Below, piece after piece: positions 35,994-47,021 of a DNA stretch of 64,000 bases. The stretch covers positions 1 to 64,000 of the forward strand of contig NZ_JABBNB010000023.1 in the NCBI RefSeq assembly GCF_012933505.1. The letters run 5' to 3'. Every line of letters begins with the position of its first letter. Position 1 is the stretch's first letter. The notes under the pieces are model-generated. The model searched no databases and was not told where the DNA came from. It worked only from the letters and a program-made list of their open reading frames with translations. Origin of the DNA: Gordonia asplenii. GTDB taxonomy: Bacteria > Actinomycetota > Actinomycetes > Mycobacteriales > Mycobacteriaceae. Both the position numbers and the translations under genes were made by a program.

Positions 35994-37004
35994 TTACTCG
36001 CCCGCGGTCAGCGCGTCGGCTTCCCGACCGTACCGCGCGGCGAGCCACGCGCAGATGATCAGCTGAATCTGGTGGAAGATCATCAGCGGCAACACGATCA
36101 GGCCGACGGTCGAGCCGGCGAACAGCACCGTCGCCATCGGCAGGCCCGTCGCCAGTGACTTCTTGGTGCCGCAGAACTGGATGGCGATCACGTCGCCGCG
36201 GTCGAAGCCCAACCGCTGCGGCACCCAGCGGGTCACGCCGAGCATCACGACGACCAACACCAGCGCCAGCACGATCATCGCGATGACCTGCCAGGCGTCG
36301 ACCTTGGACCAGATGCCGTTGACGACGCCCTCACTGAACGCCGCGTAGACCACCAGGACGATCGAGCTGCGATCGACCAGTTTGGTCGGTTCGGCATGCC
36401 GCTTGAGCCAGTCGCCGATGAACGGCCGCGCCAACTGGCCGACGATGAAGGGAACCAGGATCTCGGCGACGATCTTCGCGATCGACGACGCATCGATCTG
36501 CAGCCCCGACGTCGACGGGCTCATCAGCCACACGACCAGGAGCGGAGTCAGCACGACGCCGAGCAGATTCGACGCCGATGCGCTCACGATCGCGCCCGCG
36601 ACGTTGCCTTTCGCGATCGACGTGAACGCGATGGACGACTGGACCGTCGACGGAACCAGACAGAGGAACAGCACGCCCGAGTAGAGATCGGCGCCGATGA
36701 CCGGGGTCAACACCGGTTTCAGCGCCAGCCCGATCAGCGGAAACGCGACGAAGGTGAACGCGAGGATCGTCACGTGCAGCCGCCAGTGCGTCAGGCCGGC
36801 GAGTGCCTCACGCGGATGCAGCCGCGCACCGTAGAGGAAGAACAGCAGCGCGATCGCCGCGATCACGACCCAGTTCAGAATGTCGGCGTAGACACCGCGC
36901 GCCGGGATCGCCGCGGCCACGAGCACCGCGGTGAAGATCGACAGCACAAAGCCGTCGATCGGCGAACGTTTGAGGAGTCCGGCGCCGGGAAGCCGCAGAG
37001 GCAT
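35994..37004 (-). CDS. Bile acid:sodium symporter-family transporter (SBF-like)
   Basis: A 336-residue protein with nine to ten hydrophobic helices and the SBF-like conserved stretches FLYGARLHPREAL, LCLVPSTVQSSIAFTSIAKG and FCGTKKSLATGLPMA. These match the YfeH/PF13593 subgroup of sodium-coupled organic anion carriers. It converges on the hydrolase with five bases between stops and follows the SdpI-like gene by three bases, so the two form an operon. The substrate is unknown. Confidence 0.9.
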   Translation of the reverse strand: MPLRLPGAGLLKRSPIDGFVLSIFTAVLVAAAIPARGVYADILNWVVIAAIALLFFLYGARLHPREALAGLTHWRLHVTILAFTFVAFPLIGLALKPVLTPVIGADLYSGVLFLCLVPSTVQSSIAFTSIAKGNVAGAIVSASASNLLGVVLTPLLVVWLMSPSTSGLQIDASSIAKIVAEILVPFIVGQLARPFIGDWLKRHAEPTKLVDRSSIVLVVYAAFSEGVVNGIWSKVDAWQVIAMIVLALVLVVVMLGVTRWVPQRLGFDRGDVIAIQFCGTKKSLATGLPMATVLFAGSTVGLIVLPLMIFHQIQLIICAWLAARYGREADALTAGE

Positions 37005-37007
37005 CCC

Positions 37008-37526
37008 CTACGCCTGAGCTGTTTCGTTCGTGCACATCCCCGACAGCGCGCAGGAGCCGCACGACGACTGGCCGCAGTCCGACGCCGGGTCGTCGGCCTG
37101 CGCGGCGTGGTCGTCAGCGCACGACGACGCCTCATCCCCGCCCGAGCAGCATCCCACGCCGCAGCCGGTGTCGTCGTCCTCGGGCGGAACGACCGCTGCC
37201 GCACGGATCCCGATCCCACTGACGATGCCGATGACCAGCATCGATACGACGATCGCCGCCACTACGAAGATGGTGCCCCAGAGCCCGCCGATCGCGAGGC
37301 CCAGCCCGGCGCCGACCGCGGTCATCACCGCGGCGGCCACCATTCCGGGACCGGCGGCCCTGTTCGCCACGGTGAACGCCTTCGCCGAGCGCATGGTGTC
37401 GTCGTTGCGCACACCGAGCCACTTGTTGCGCTGCAGCCGCCCGGCCAGGCCGGCTATGCCGACGCCGCCCCACACCGTCGCGAGAGCGAAACCGATGATG
37501 GCGACCACAACAGACACAACACTCAC
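37008..37526 (-). CDS. SdpI-like membrane protein with Cys-rich C-terminal tail
   Basis: Three hydrophobic helices surround the SdpI-type motif NKWLGVRNDDTMRSAKAFTVAN. The cytoplasmic or exported tail of about 55 residues carries eight cysteines, including CGVGCC and CGSCALSGMC, and several Asp and His, suggesting metal or iron-sulfur binding. SdpI proteins give immunity to a peptide toxin in Bacillus; most actinobacterial relatives are uncharacterised. GTG 37526 gives a natural start to the first helix; GTG 37556 is possible. It is divergent from leuS by 46 bases and co-directional with the symporter. Confidence 0.75.
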   Translation of the reverse strand: MSVVSVVVAIIGFALATVWGGVGIAGLAGRLQRNKWLGVRNDDTMRSAKAFTVANRAAGPGMVAAAVMTAVGAGLGLAIGGLWGTIFVVAAIVVSMLVIGIVSGIGIRAAAVVPPEDDDTGCGVGCCSGGDEASSCADDHAAQADDPASDCGQSSCGSCALSGMCTNETAQA

Positions 37527-37572
37527 CCGACCACCATACTTCGTCAGACTGCGCACGATTTACGCTGGTGGG

Positions 37573-40437
<2,865 letters not shown>

Positions 40438-40440
40438 TCG

Positions 40441-40760
40441 GGAGCCGCCGCTGCCCCCAGTGCCGAAGCGAGGAACGGGATTTCGGGCCGCGACCCCCTC
40501 GCTCCCCGAGTGCCGAAGCGAGGAACGAGCTTCGGTGTAACGAGGGGTTGGTGAGCCGAAAGACCAACTGGGGAAAGGGATTTCGGTCCGCGACCCCCTC
40601 GCTCCCCGAGTGCCGAAGCGAGGAACGAGCTTCGGTGTAGCCGCCGTGCTGAGTGACCGCGAGGAACGAGCGGTTGTATCGAAGTAGAGGGGTTGGCGAG
40701 CCGAAAGATCAACTGGGGAACGGGATTTCGGGCCGCAACCCTACCCTCCTCGAGCCTGGT
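40441..40760. repeat. Intergenic direct repeats downstream of leuS
   Basis: A block beginning GGGATTTCGG and continuing through CCCTCGCTCCCCGAGTGCCG occurs at 40477 and again exactly 100 bp later at 40577; a shorter third start lies at 40722. GAGTGCCGAAGCGAGGAACG occurs at 40518 and 40608, and a variant at 41095. The units are nearly identical, so the duplication is recent. No coding frame or terminator with a T-tract is seen. Between here and the TfoX-like gene the DNA consists of composite repeat B and non-coding remnants. Confidence 0.75.
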
Positions 40761-40784
40761 TTCACCGGTCCGGGCACTGCATCT

Positions 40785-41064
40785 GCTGGTTGAGCCGTGA
40801 GGAGCGTTGGCGACGAGCGTGTCGAAACCCCTGTACCACAATGCATTTGATGGTAGCGCACGTGTCGAACTGTGACGGAATCGAACATCGAGGCGCGTGC
40901 ATCCGAAGGGTGCACACGCGATACTTGCCGGGTGAGAGTCGCCGATATTGGCGCGGACCGTCGAAAGTCGTTGTGTCACCGTGGTTTCGACACGGACTCG
41001 GCTAGCGCTACTTCGACTCGGCTAGCGCCTCGCTCAGCACGGCGCTCGGACCGGCTCAACCAGC
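40785..41064 (-). repeat. Composite inverted-repeat element B (280 bp) with 173-bp core
   Basis: The outer ends are GCTGGTTGAGCC (40785-40796) and GGCTCAACCAGC (41053-41064), a perfect 12-bp inverted repeat. The inner core 40820-40992 is bounded by TGTCGAAACC/GGTTTCGACA and is the reverse complement of copies A and C. The arm at 40993-41052 contains the uninterrupted equivalent of the IS701 target site. The layout is that of two opposing REP-like units around a structured core. Confidence 0.85.
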
Positions 41065-41202
41065 GGAGAGAGCCACCATCGGTGGATCCGGGCCCGAGTG
41101 CCGAAGCGTGGAACGAGCGGTTGCGCGCCGGCCCACGACCTCCATGGTGGCACCCCCGGTTGTTCGATGACAGCATTCGACCACACGCCACCGACAAACT
41201 CG

Positions 41203-41571
41203 CTACTTCGGATCCAGCCCACTCGTGTACGACGTGCACCGCTGCATCCACGTCCGCAGCTGACGCTTCGTAGCGAGACCCTCGGCGTCGACGCGGAACC
41301 AGCCACGCATCTCCTTGCCGCGCATGACCATCGGCCCAGTGTGTGCCTTCTTGAGGATCGCCTCGGTGTCGTCGACGGCGCACCGCCCGAGGATCCCGCC
41401 CTCCCGGCTGACCGCCACCGTCATGTGCCCGTTGACCATGAAGCCGAGTCCGCCGAACATGGCCTTCTCGGTGATCGACGACCCCGTGACGGCGACGTCG
41501 TCGCGGGCGCAGAATTCGGCGAACAACTCACGGACGCGGTTGGCCAGATCGGCGTCGTATGCCATGGCCAC
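41203..41571 (-). CDS. TfoX N-terminal-domain protein
   Basis: A small protein of about 120 residues with the TfoX/Sxy N-domain signature: an initial helix, then EKAMFGGLGFMVNGHMTVAV and a C-terminal RGWFRVDAEG segment. TfoX controls competence in gamma-proteobacteria, but the short actinobacterial single-domain proteins have no known role. The start is GTG 41571 or ATG 41565. It is divergent from the acyl-CoA dehydrogenase by 64 bases. Confidence 0.85.
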   Translation of the reverse strand: MAMAYDADLANRVRELFAEFCARDDVAVTGSSITEKAMFGGLGFMVNGHMTVAVSREGGILGRCAVDDTEAILKKAHTGPMVMRGKEMRGWFRVDAEGLATKRQLRTWMQRCTSYTSGLDPK

Positions 41572-41610
41572 GAGCCTACTCAGCGGTGGCGCAGCTCACT
41601 GGCCTTTTAT

Positions 41611-41626
41611 CTTACCGCGGAGTAAG
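41611..41626. promoter_or_regulatory. Palindrome upstream of acyl-CoA dehydrogenase
   Basis: CTTACCGCGGAGTAAG has perfect arms CTTAC/GTAAG around six bases, ten bases before the ATG at 41636. It has the size and placement of a TetR-type operator for lipid catabolism genes. No regulator gene is adjacent, so this is a suggestion only. Confidence 0.45.
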
Positions 41627-41635
41627 GTAGCGCCC

Positions 41636-42856
41636 ATGGCAATCAACCTTGAGCTGCCGGAGAAGCTGAATTCGACGGTCGAGCGCACGCACCTCGCAGC
41701 CGAACACATCTTCCGGCCCATCTCCCGCAAGTACGACAAGGCCGAGCACGAATATCCCAAAGAGCTCGACGACCTGGCGAAACTCGCCAAGCAGGCGGCG
41801 TCGGCCGAGAAGAAGTCCGACGGCGACGCCACCGGACCCAAACCGGACACGGTCAACGGCGCCAACATGCGCGCGGTGCTCTCGGCCCGCGAGATGAGCT
41901 GGGGCGACGTCGGCCTGATGCTGTCCATTCCGGGCCGCGGACTCGGCAACGCCGCCATCGCGGCGGTCGCCAACGAAGAGCAGCTCGAGCGCTTCGGCGA
42001 CGTATGGGCCGCGATGGCGATCACCGAACCCAGCTTCGGCTCGGACTCCGCCGCCGTCTCGACGACGGCCACCCGCGACCGGGGTGAGCGCAGCGACGGG
42101 GAAAGTTACGACGACTACCTGATCAACGGCGAGAAGATCTTCGTCACCGCCGGCTCACGCGCCGACCACGTCGTCGTCTGGGCGACGATCGACAAGACCG
42201 CCGGCCGCGCCGCGATCAAGAGCTTCGTCGTACCGATGAGCACCGACGGTGTGACGGTCGCCCGCCTCGAACACAAACTCGGCATCAAATCCTCCGATAC
42301 CGCCGTCGTCCGTTTCGAGAATGCCCGCGTACCCGCCGAGAACCTGCTCGGTTCGCCGGAGATCGACACCAAGAAGGCCTTCGGCGGGGTCATGCAGACC
42401 TTCGACAACACCCGGCCCGTCGTCGCCGCGATGGCCGTCGGTCTGGCCCAGGCGGCGTTGGAGTCCTACGCGAAGATCCTCGAAGACGCCGGCCACGACA
42501 TCGACTACGACCGTCCCGCCGCTGCGCAGCACGCGGCCGTCGCCGAGTACATCCGCCTGGAATCCGACCTCGAAGCAGCCTGGCTGCTGACTCTGCGCGC
42601 CGCGTGGATGAGCGACAACAAGGATGCGAACTCGGTCGAGGCATCGATGTCGAAGGCCAAAGCCGGCCGGATGGTCAACGACCTCACCAACAAAGTCGTT
42701 GAAATCGCTGCTACCGCAGGCTATTCCGAGCGCGACCTGGTCGAGAAGTGGGCTCGCGACGCGAAGATCCTCGATATCTTCGAAGGCACCCAGCAGATTC
42801 AGCAGCTGGTCATCGCGCGCCGCATCCTCGGACTGAGCTCGGGTCAGCTGAAGTAG
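41636..42856 (+). CDS. Acyl-CoA dehydrogenase
   Basis: A 406-residue FAD enzyme that introduces the alpha,beta double bond in an acyl-CoA. The flavin-binding stretch WAAMAITEPSFGSDSAAVST and DYLINGEKIFVTAGSRADHV, and the C-terminal KILDIFEGTQQIQQLVIAR with its Glu, are diagnostic. The N-terminal domain has an Ala/Lys-rich insert of about 25 residues. ATG 41636 begins MAINLELPEKL. It stands alone, with an RDD-family gene converging 17 bases after its stop. The chain-length preference is unknown. Confidence 0.93.
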   Translation: MAINLELPEKLNSTVERTHLAAEHIFRPISRKYDKAEHEYPKELDDLAKLAKQAASAEKKSDGDATGPKPDTVNGANMRAVLSAREMSWGDVGLMLSIPGRGLGNAAIAAVANEEQLERFGDVWAAMAITEPSFGSDSAAVSTTATRDRGERSDGESYDDYLINGEKIFVTAGSRADHVVVWATIDKTAGRAAIKSFVVPMSTDGVTVARLEHKLGIKSSDTAVVRFENARVPAENLLGSPEIDTKKAFGGVMQTFDNTRPVVAAMAVGLAQAALESYAKILEDAGHDIDYDRPAAAQHAAVAEYIRLESDLEAAWLLTLRAAWMSDNKDANSVEASMSKAKAGRMVNDLTNKVVEIAATAGYSERDLVEKWARDAKILDIFEGTQQIQQLVIARRILGLSSGQLK

Positions 42857-42872
42857 GAGTCCTGACGCCGCG

Positions 42873-43727
42873 CTATCCCGCGACGCGCTCGCGCAGCCGC
42901 TGATCACGCGCGATGCGAGCGGCATCGCGGGTCCGTCGCTCGGCGAGTATCGCGGCGATGACCATTTCCGGTGGCGCCGCGGCCGGTGGCGGCGGTGCGA
43001 CGAAGCGAGCCATCTGACCCGCCAGTTGACCGCCGAGTTGTGCGCGCGCAGGAGGAGTCATGGTGTCGGCGCGAGCGAAGAATGAGCGCGCGGCGATCGT
43101 GAGGGGCACTGGCAGGGGTGCCAGATCGGCGGTCGACGCCCACCCGGCCAACTCCGGCGGCATAGGCGCCGGCTGCGGAAGGTTCAGCGAAAAGCGGTCG
43201 CGCACAACATAAGTGCCGGCCAGCAAGTCGCCGAAGCGCTTGCCTTTGCGGCTGACCGCCGAGCACAACAGCGCGGGAAGTCCACCGCAACTGTAGATTT
43301 CGACGAAGCCGAGCATGGCGCGGGTCAACGCCTGCCGGAAAGTGATCGGCCCGGCGTCGTCGCGCACGGTGCGCAAGCCGACCACCAGATGCCCCAGAGT
43401 CTTTCCGCGCGTGAGGGTTTCGCAGACGGTCGGGATGCCCACCAGGGATGCGATGATCACGCAGGTGTGCAGCGACAGCAGCATGGCGACGCTGGTGTTG
43501 TCGAAGAAATGGTTGCTGATGAAGACCTGCAACAGCAGAAACACCAGGCCGATGTACACCGCGACGTCGACCACCACGTCGATCAGCCCGGACAGAATCC
43601 GCAATCCGACGCCGGCCGGCGGCAGGTCGAGGGCGACGGCTTCACCGGAGACGAAATCGTCGCGCCCGACGCCGGTGGTGGCGCTCGTCGACACCGACAC
43701 CGGTGGCGGCAGCGGGCGAAACGTCAT
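42873..43727 (-). CDS. RDD-family membrane protein (Rv3695-like)
   Basis: A 284-residue protein with three to four helices in its first half. The name-giving residues lie in GLRILSGLIDVVVDVAVY, and RGKTLGHLVVGLRTVRDDAG is the usual second motif. The C-terminal 90 residues are soluble and Arg/Ala-rich. ATG 43727 begins MTFRPLPPP. The RDD gene and the SpoIIM-like gene were originally divergent neighbours about 86 bases apart, as Rv3694c and Rv3695 are; the IS4-family element now separates them by 1.5 kb. Confidence 0.85.
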   Translation of the reverse strand: MTFRPLPPPVSVSTSATTGVGRDDFVSGEAVALDLPPAGVGLRILSGLIDVVVDVAVYIGLVFLLLQVFISNHFFDNTSVAMLLSLHTCVIIASLVGIPTVCETLTRGKTLGHLVVGLRTVRDDAGPITFRQALTRAMLGFVEIYSCGGLPALLCSAVSRKGKRFGDLLAGTYVVRDRFSLNLPQPAPMPPELAGWASTADLAPLPVPLTIAARSFFARADTMTPPARAQLGGQLAGQMARFVAPPPPAAAPPEMVIAAILAERRTRDAARIARDQRLRERVAG

Positions 43728-43881
43728 GGCTGCCACAATACTGGCCGGTCGACCCGGCGTCGGCCGTCTGACCGAGGGCGCAACCCGCACCGATGCGGCT
43801 AGGCTCAATGCCGGGTAGTTAAGGGTGTGGCTGGTGTGTCAAGTATGACGCGCGGGGTTTGTGGTGTGTCGTGTGGCGTGG

Positions 43882-43948
43882 GCATCGGAACTCGCGGTAT
43901 CGATGGATAGTCGACCAAAACCGTCCACGATCGCGGGAGTTCCGATGC
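43882..43948 (+). promoter_or_regulatory. Stem-loop sequestering the transposase start
   Basis: GCATCGGAACTCGCG (43882-43896) can pair with CGCGGGAGTTCCGATGC (43932-43948), leaving a two-base bulge and a 35-base loop. The downstream arm contains the ATG at 43945. In IS10, IS50 and other elements such hairpins form only in transcripts read in from outside and prevent transposase translation; the same role is likely here. Confidence 0.6.
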
Positions 43949-45313
43949 CTTCACAGTGTGCCACGACTGTCCTGCCCGACGACGATGATGGTGGCCCGTT
44001 CACCGCTGCTCACCTGGGGGATCTGACGAGTGTGATCCCGCCGGACATGGTTGATCAGGTGTTGCGCGACACCCACCGCACCCAGCGTCGGATCCGCGCG
44101 TTGCCCGCCCGCGCGGTGGTCTACCTGTTGCTGGCCGCGGCACTGTTCGCCGATATGGGCTATGAACAGGTGTGGGAACGCCTGACCGCGGGCACTCGCG
44201 CGCACCGCGTGCCGAGCAGTTCAGCGTTGACCCAGGCGCGGCGGCGAGTCGGGGTGGCACCATTGCGGGCGCTATTCGGGTTGCTGGCCGGCGCCGGCGC
44301 CGGCGCACCGGTGGCACGGGTTGGTCGTCTGCGCGATAGACGGCACGTTCCTGTCGGTGCCCGACACGCCCGCCAACCGCACCTGCTACCGGCATGTCAA
44401 AGGCACCCACGGTGGTGCCAGCTATCCGATCATGCGGGTGGTCGCGTTGGTGGCCTGCTCGACCCGCACCCTGCTCGACATCGCATTCGGACCCGACAGT
44501 GACGGCGAAATCCGGTATGCGACACAACTTTTCCGGTCCCTGCGGTCGGGAATGCTCGTGTTGGGTGACCGTGCCTACGACTCGCAGGAGGTGTACCAGG
44601 CGATCATCCTCGGCAGCCACGCCGATCTGCTGATCCGCGCCAGCAGCACCCGCAAACCCGTCCTGATCGAACGGTGCGCCGACGGGACCTGGCTCACCCG
44701 CATCGGCGCGGTCACCCTACGCGTCATCGACGCCACCATCGACGTCTACGACGCGCAGGACCACACTCTGGTCAAGACCGGCCACTACCGGCTGCTGACC
44801 TCCCTGCTCGACCCGGACCGGTACCCGGCGGCCGACCTCGTCGAGCTCTACCACCAGCGCTGGGAAATTGAGACGACCTACCTGGAACTGAAATCGACGC
44901 TCCTGCACGGTCGGGTGCTGCGCGCCCGCACCCCCGACGGGATCGAACAGGAACTCTACGCCCTGCTGAGCACCTACCAGGCGCTGCGACTGGCCATCGC
45001 CGACGCCGCCATCCCCGCGGCCGTCGCCCCGGACCGCGCCAGCTTCAGCATCGCCGTACACGCCGCCGCAGATCGAATCATCCAATGCCGCAACGCAAAC
45101 GAAGCCATCTCCGCCACCATCAGACACATCGCAGAAGCGATCCTGGCCCGACTCCTACCCCAACGACGATCCCGATCCTGCCCCCGCGTGGTCAAACGCG
45201 CCATCTCCAAACACCGCGCCAAAGGCCCCATCGACCGCACCAACCACCGCACAACCATCACCGTCAACACACCAACAACACCCACACCCTTGACAACCAC
45301 CCACGGACCTTAA
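43945..45313 (+). pseudogene. IS4-family transposase, frameshifted
   Basis: The first frame (43945-44502) carries the IS4 N-terminal domain (ADMGYEQVWERLTAG ... SSSALTQARRRVG). The second frame (to 45313) carries the DDE domain (VVCAIDGTFLSVPDTPANR, GMLVLGDRAYDS, YHQRWEIETTYLELKS). Joining them needs a frame change near 44295-44320, in repeated GGCGCC units, where slippage is expected. Related proteins read through this point as one chain with an RW.GL.VCAIDGT motif. It is either an inactivating slip or a programmed frameshift. All other catalytic residues look intact. Confidence 0.85.
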
Positions 45314-45344
45314 CTACCCGGCATTGCGGCTAGGCTTGGACGTC

Positions 45345-46343
45345 GTGGACCTCGACGCATACGTTGCTGCACATCAAGGCAGCTGGCAGCGGCTCGATGA
45401 GCTGTCCCGACGACGCTCCCTCAGCGGGGCCGAAGCCGACGAGATCCTCGACCTCTACCAGCGCGTCGCGACTCACCTGTCGGTCATTCGCTCGACGGCC
45501 CCCGACGCAGGCGTCATCGGATACCTGTCGGCGCTGCTGGCCCGCGCCCGCGCCAAGGCGAGCGGAACCCGGGCGATGTCATTGCGCGACATCGCAACCT
45601 ATTTCACCCGAACACTGCCGGCCGGCCTCTACCGGCTGCGCTGGTGGTGGATCATCACCATGCTCTCGTCGTTCGCGGCGATCGGTGTGGTCATGTGGTG
45701 GATGGTGTCGCATCCGCGGATCGAGTCCTCGCTCGCCTCGCCCAGCGAAATCGACCAGCTCGTCAACAACGACTTCGAGAGCTACTACTCCGAAAGTGCC
45801 GCGGGCGCTTTCGCTTTCCATGTATGGACCAACAACTTCTGGCTGGCTGCCGTCTGCATCGCATTCGGCGTGTTCTGTATCCCGGTCGTCTACATCCTCA
45901 TCGACAATGTCATCAACGTCGGCGTCGTCGGGTCGATGATGATCAGCCACGACCGCGGCTCGTTGTTCTTCGGCCTGATCCTCCCGCACGGCCTGCTGGA
46001 GATGACGTGCCTGTTCGTGTCGGCGGCGGTCGGGCTGAAACTCTTCTGGACGTGGGTCTCACCCGGCGCCCGAACCCGGGTGCAGGCACTGGCCGAGGAG
46101 GGTCGCACGGCGTTGGCCATCGCACTCGGACTGGTGGTGCTGTTGCTCATCACCGGTGTCATCGAGGCGTTCGTGACGCCGTCGGCCCTGCCCACCTGGG
46201 CACGCATCGGGGTGGGCGTAGCCGCCGAGATCGGCTTCCTCGCCTACGTTTTCACGTTGGGGCGCAACGCCTATCTCGACGGCGCGACCGGCGATCTGGA
46301 GTCGGAGAGCGACCGCGGATACATCGCGCCGGTAGCGGCCTAG
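45345..46343 (+). CDS. Stage II sporulation protein M-like membrane protein (Rv3694c-like)
   Basis: A 332-residue protein with about five membrane helices. The N-terminal soluble helix VDLDAYVAAHQGSWQRLDEL and the membrane part with NNFWLAAVCIAFG and GLILPHGLLEMTCLFVSAAV match SpoIIM-type proteins of non-sporulating actinobacteria. GTG 45345 follows TAGGCT (45331-45336) by eight bases, the spacing of a leaderless -10 box. An IS4-family element is inserted immediately upstream, so the original -35 region is displaced. It is part of the conserved MoxR/DUF58 envelope module. Confidence 0.88.
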   Translation: MDLDAYVAAHQGSWQRLDELSRRRSLSGAEADEILDLYQRVATHLSVIRSTAPDAGVIGYLSALLARARAKASGTRAMSLRDIATYFTRTLPAGLYRLRWWWIITMLSSFAAIGVVMWWMVSHPRIESSLASPSEIDQLVNNDFESYYSESAAGAFAFHVWTNNFWLAAVCIAFGVFCIPVVYILIDNVINVGVVGSMMISHDRGSLFFGLILPHGLLEMTCLFVSAAVGLKLFWTWVSPGARTRVQALAEEGRTALAIALGLVVLLLITGVIEAFVTPSALPTWARIGVGVAAEIGFLAYVFTLGRNAYLDGATGDLESESDRGYIAPVAA

Positions 46344-46357
46344 TGGGTTGTCGCGCC

Positions 46358-46459
46358 TAATGGTATTGATATCTTGCGCGCCCCATGCTTCGCCGCATCC
46401 TGGTGGTTGAGCGAGGCGAAGCCGAGTCGAAGCCACGGTGACGCTGCGGGTTTCGTCAC
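46358..46459 (-). repeat. Second repeat family (R2), copy 2
   Basis: The reverse complement of the unit at 2700-2800, starting TAATGGTATTGATATC and containing a REP core GAGCGAGGCGAAGCCGAGTC. It begins 15 bases after the SpoIIM-like stop codon. Confidence 0.75.
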
Positions 46460-46508
46460 TGTCCGCCGGCGGGCTTTCGACTCGCTTCGGCCCGGCTCAA
46501 CTCATCTC

Positions 46509-46785
46509 GCTGGTTGAGCCGGACGAGCGCCGTGCTGAGCGAGGCGCTAGCCGAGTCGAAGTAGCGCTAGCCGAGTCCGTGTCGAAACCTCTCAACCACA
46601 ACGACTTTCGACGGTCCGCGCCAATATCGCGATGTCACCCGGCAAGTGAGGCGTGTGCACCCTTTGGGTGCAGACGCCTCGATGTTCGATTCCATCACAG
46701 TTCGACACGTGCGCTACCATCAAATGCATTGTTGTACAGGGGTTTCGACACACTCGTCGCTAGCGCTCCTCGCGGCTCAACCAGC
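46509..46785 (+). repeat. Composite inverted-repeat element C (277 bp) with 171-bp core
   Basis: The outer ends are GCTGGTTGAGCC (46509-46520) and GGCTCAACCAGC (46774-46785), identical to composite B. The core 46580-46750 has the same bounds TGTCGAAACC/GGTTTCGACA. Its internal hairpin reads GTGTGCACCC, loop TTT, GGGTGCAGAC, so the stem is kept although the bases differ from copy A. Confidence 0.85.
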
Positions 46786-46967
46786 GGGCCCGGCTCAACC
46801 AGCGGGCGGAGCGGCGGGCCCGGCTCAACCAGCGGGCGGAGCGGCGGGCCCGGCTCGGCCGGCGTGTGTGGTGGTTTCGACACGCTCGTCGCTAGCGCTC
46901 CTCGCGGCTCAACCGGCGGGTGGAGTGCCCCGGCCGGTGGGGTTTGGACTCGCTCCGCTCGCTCAAC
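46786..46967 (+). repeat. 30-bp tandem repeats and REP-like units
   Basis: A 30-base unit beginning CGGCTCAACCAGCGGGCGGA occurs at 46791-46820 and 46821-46850, with partial copies on both sides (46773-46790 and 46851-46865). It appears to have grown from the end of composite C. Another REP-like unit, GGTTTCGACACGCTCGTCGC onward, lies at 46873-46919, and a GGACTCGCTCCGCTCGCTCAA core lies at about 46946-46966. There are no spacers, so this is not CRISPR. Confidence 0.7.
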
Positions 46968-47021
46968 CGGCAGAGGAACGCAACGTCATACAACTCGTCA
47001 AGTGCGACACACCACTGGGCC

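Larger units (their letters stand above)
43806..45326 (+). mobile_element. IS4-family insertion sequence, 1521 bp, 10-bp target duplication
   Basis: Perfect 19-bp terminal inverted repeats, CAATGCCGGGTAGTTAAGG, lie at 43806-43824 and inverted at 45308-45326. The target duplication CGGCTAGGCT lies at 43796-43805 and 45327-45336, within the 10-12 bp typical of this family. The duplication contains TAGGCT, a plausible -10 box for the SpoIIM-like gene. The single transposase is frameshifted. Confidence 0.93.

Noticed and set aside
37527..37572. T-box leader for leuS
   Set aside because: Only 46 bases separate leuS from the divergent gene, and no specifier loop or terminator/antiterminator is visible.
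40441..41202. Small protein genes in the repeat island after leuS
   Set aside because: All frames there are Arg-rich, broken between repeat copies, and lack ribosome sites.
46773..46865. Possible CRISPR array from ~30-bp repeats
   Set aside because: The units are directly joined without spacers, and no cas gene is nearby. It is a simple tandem repeat.
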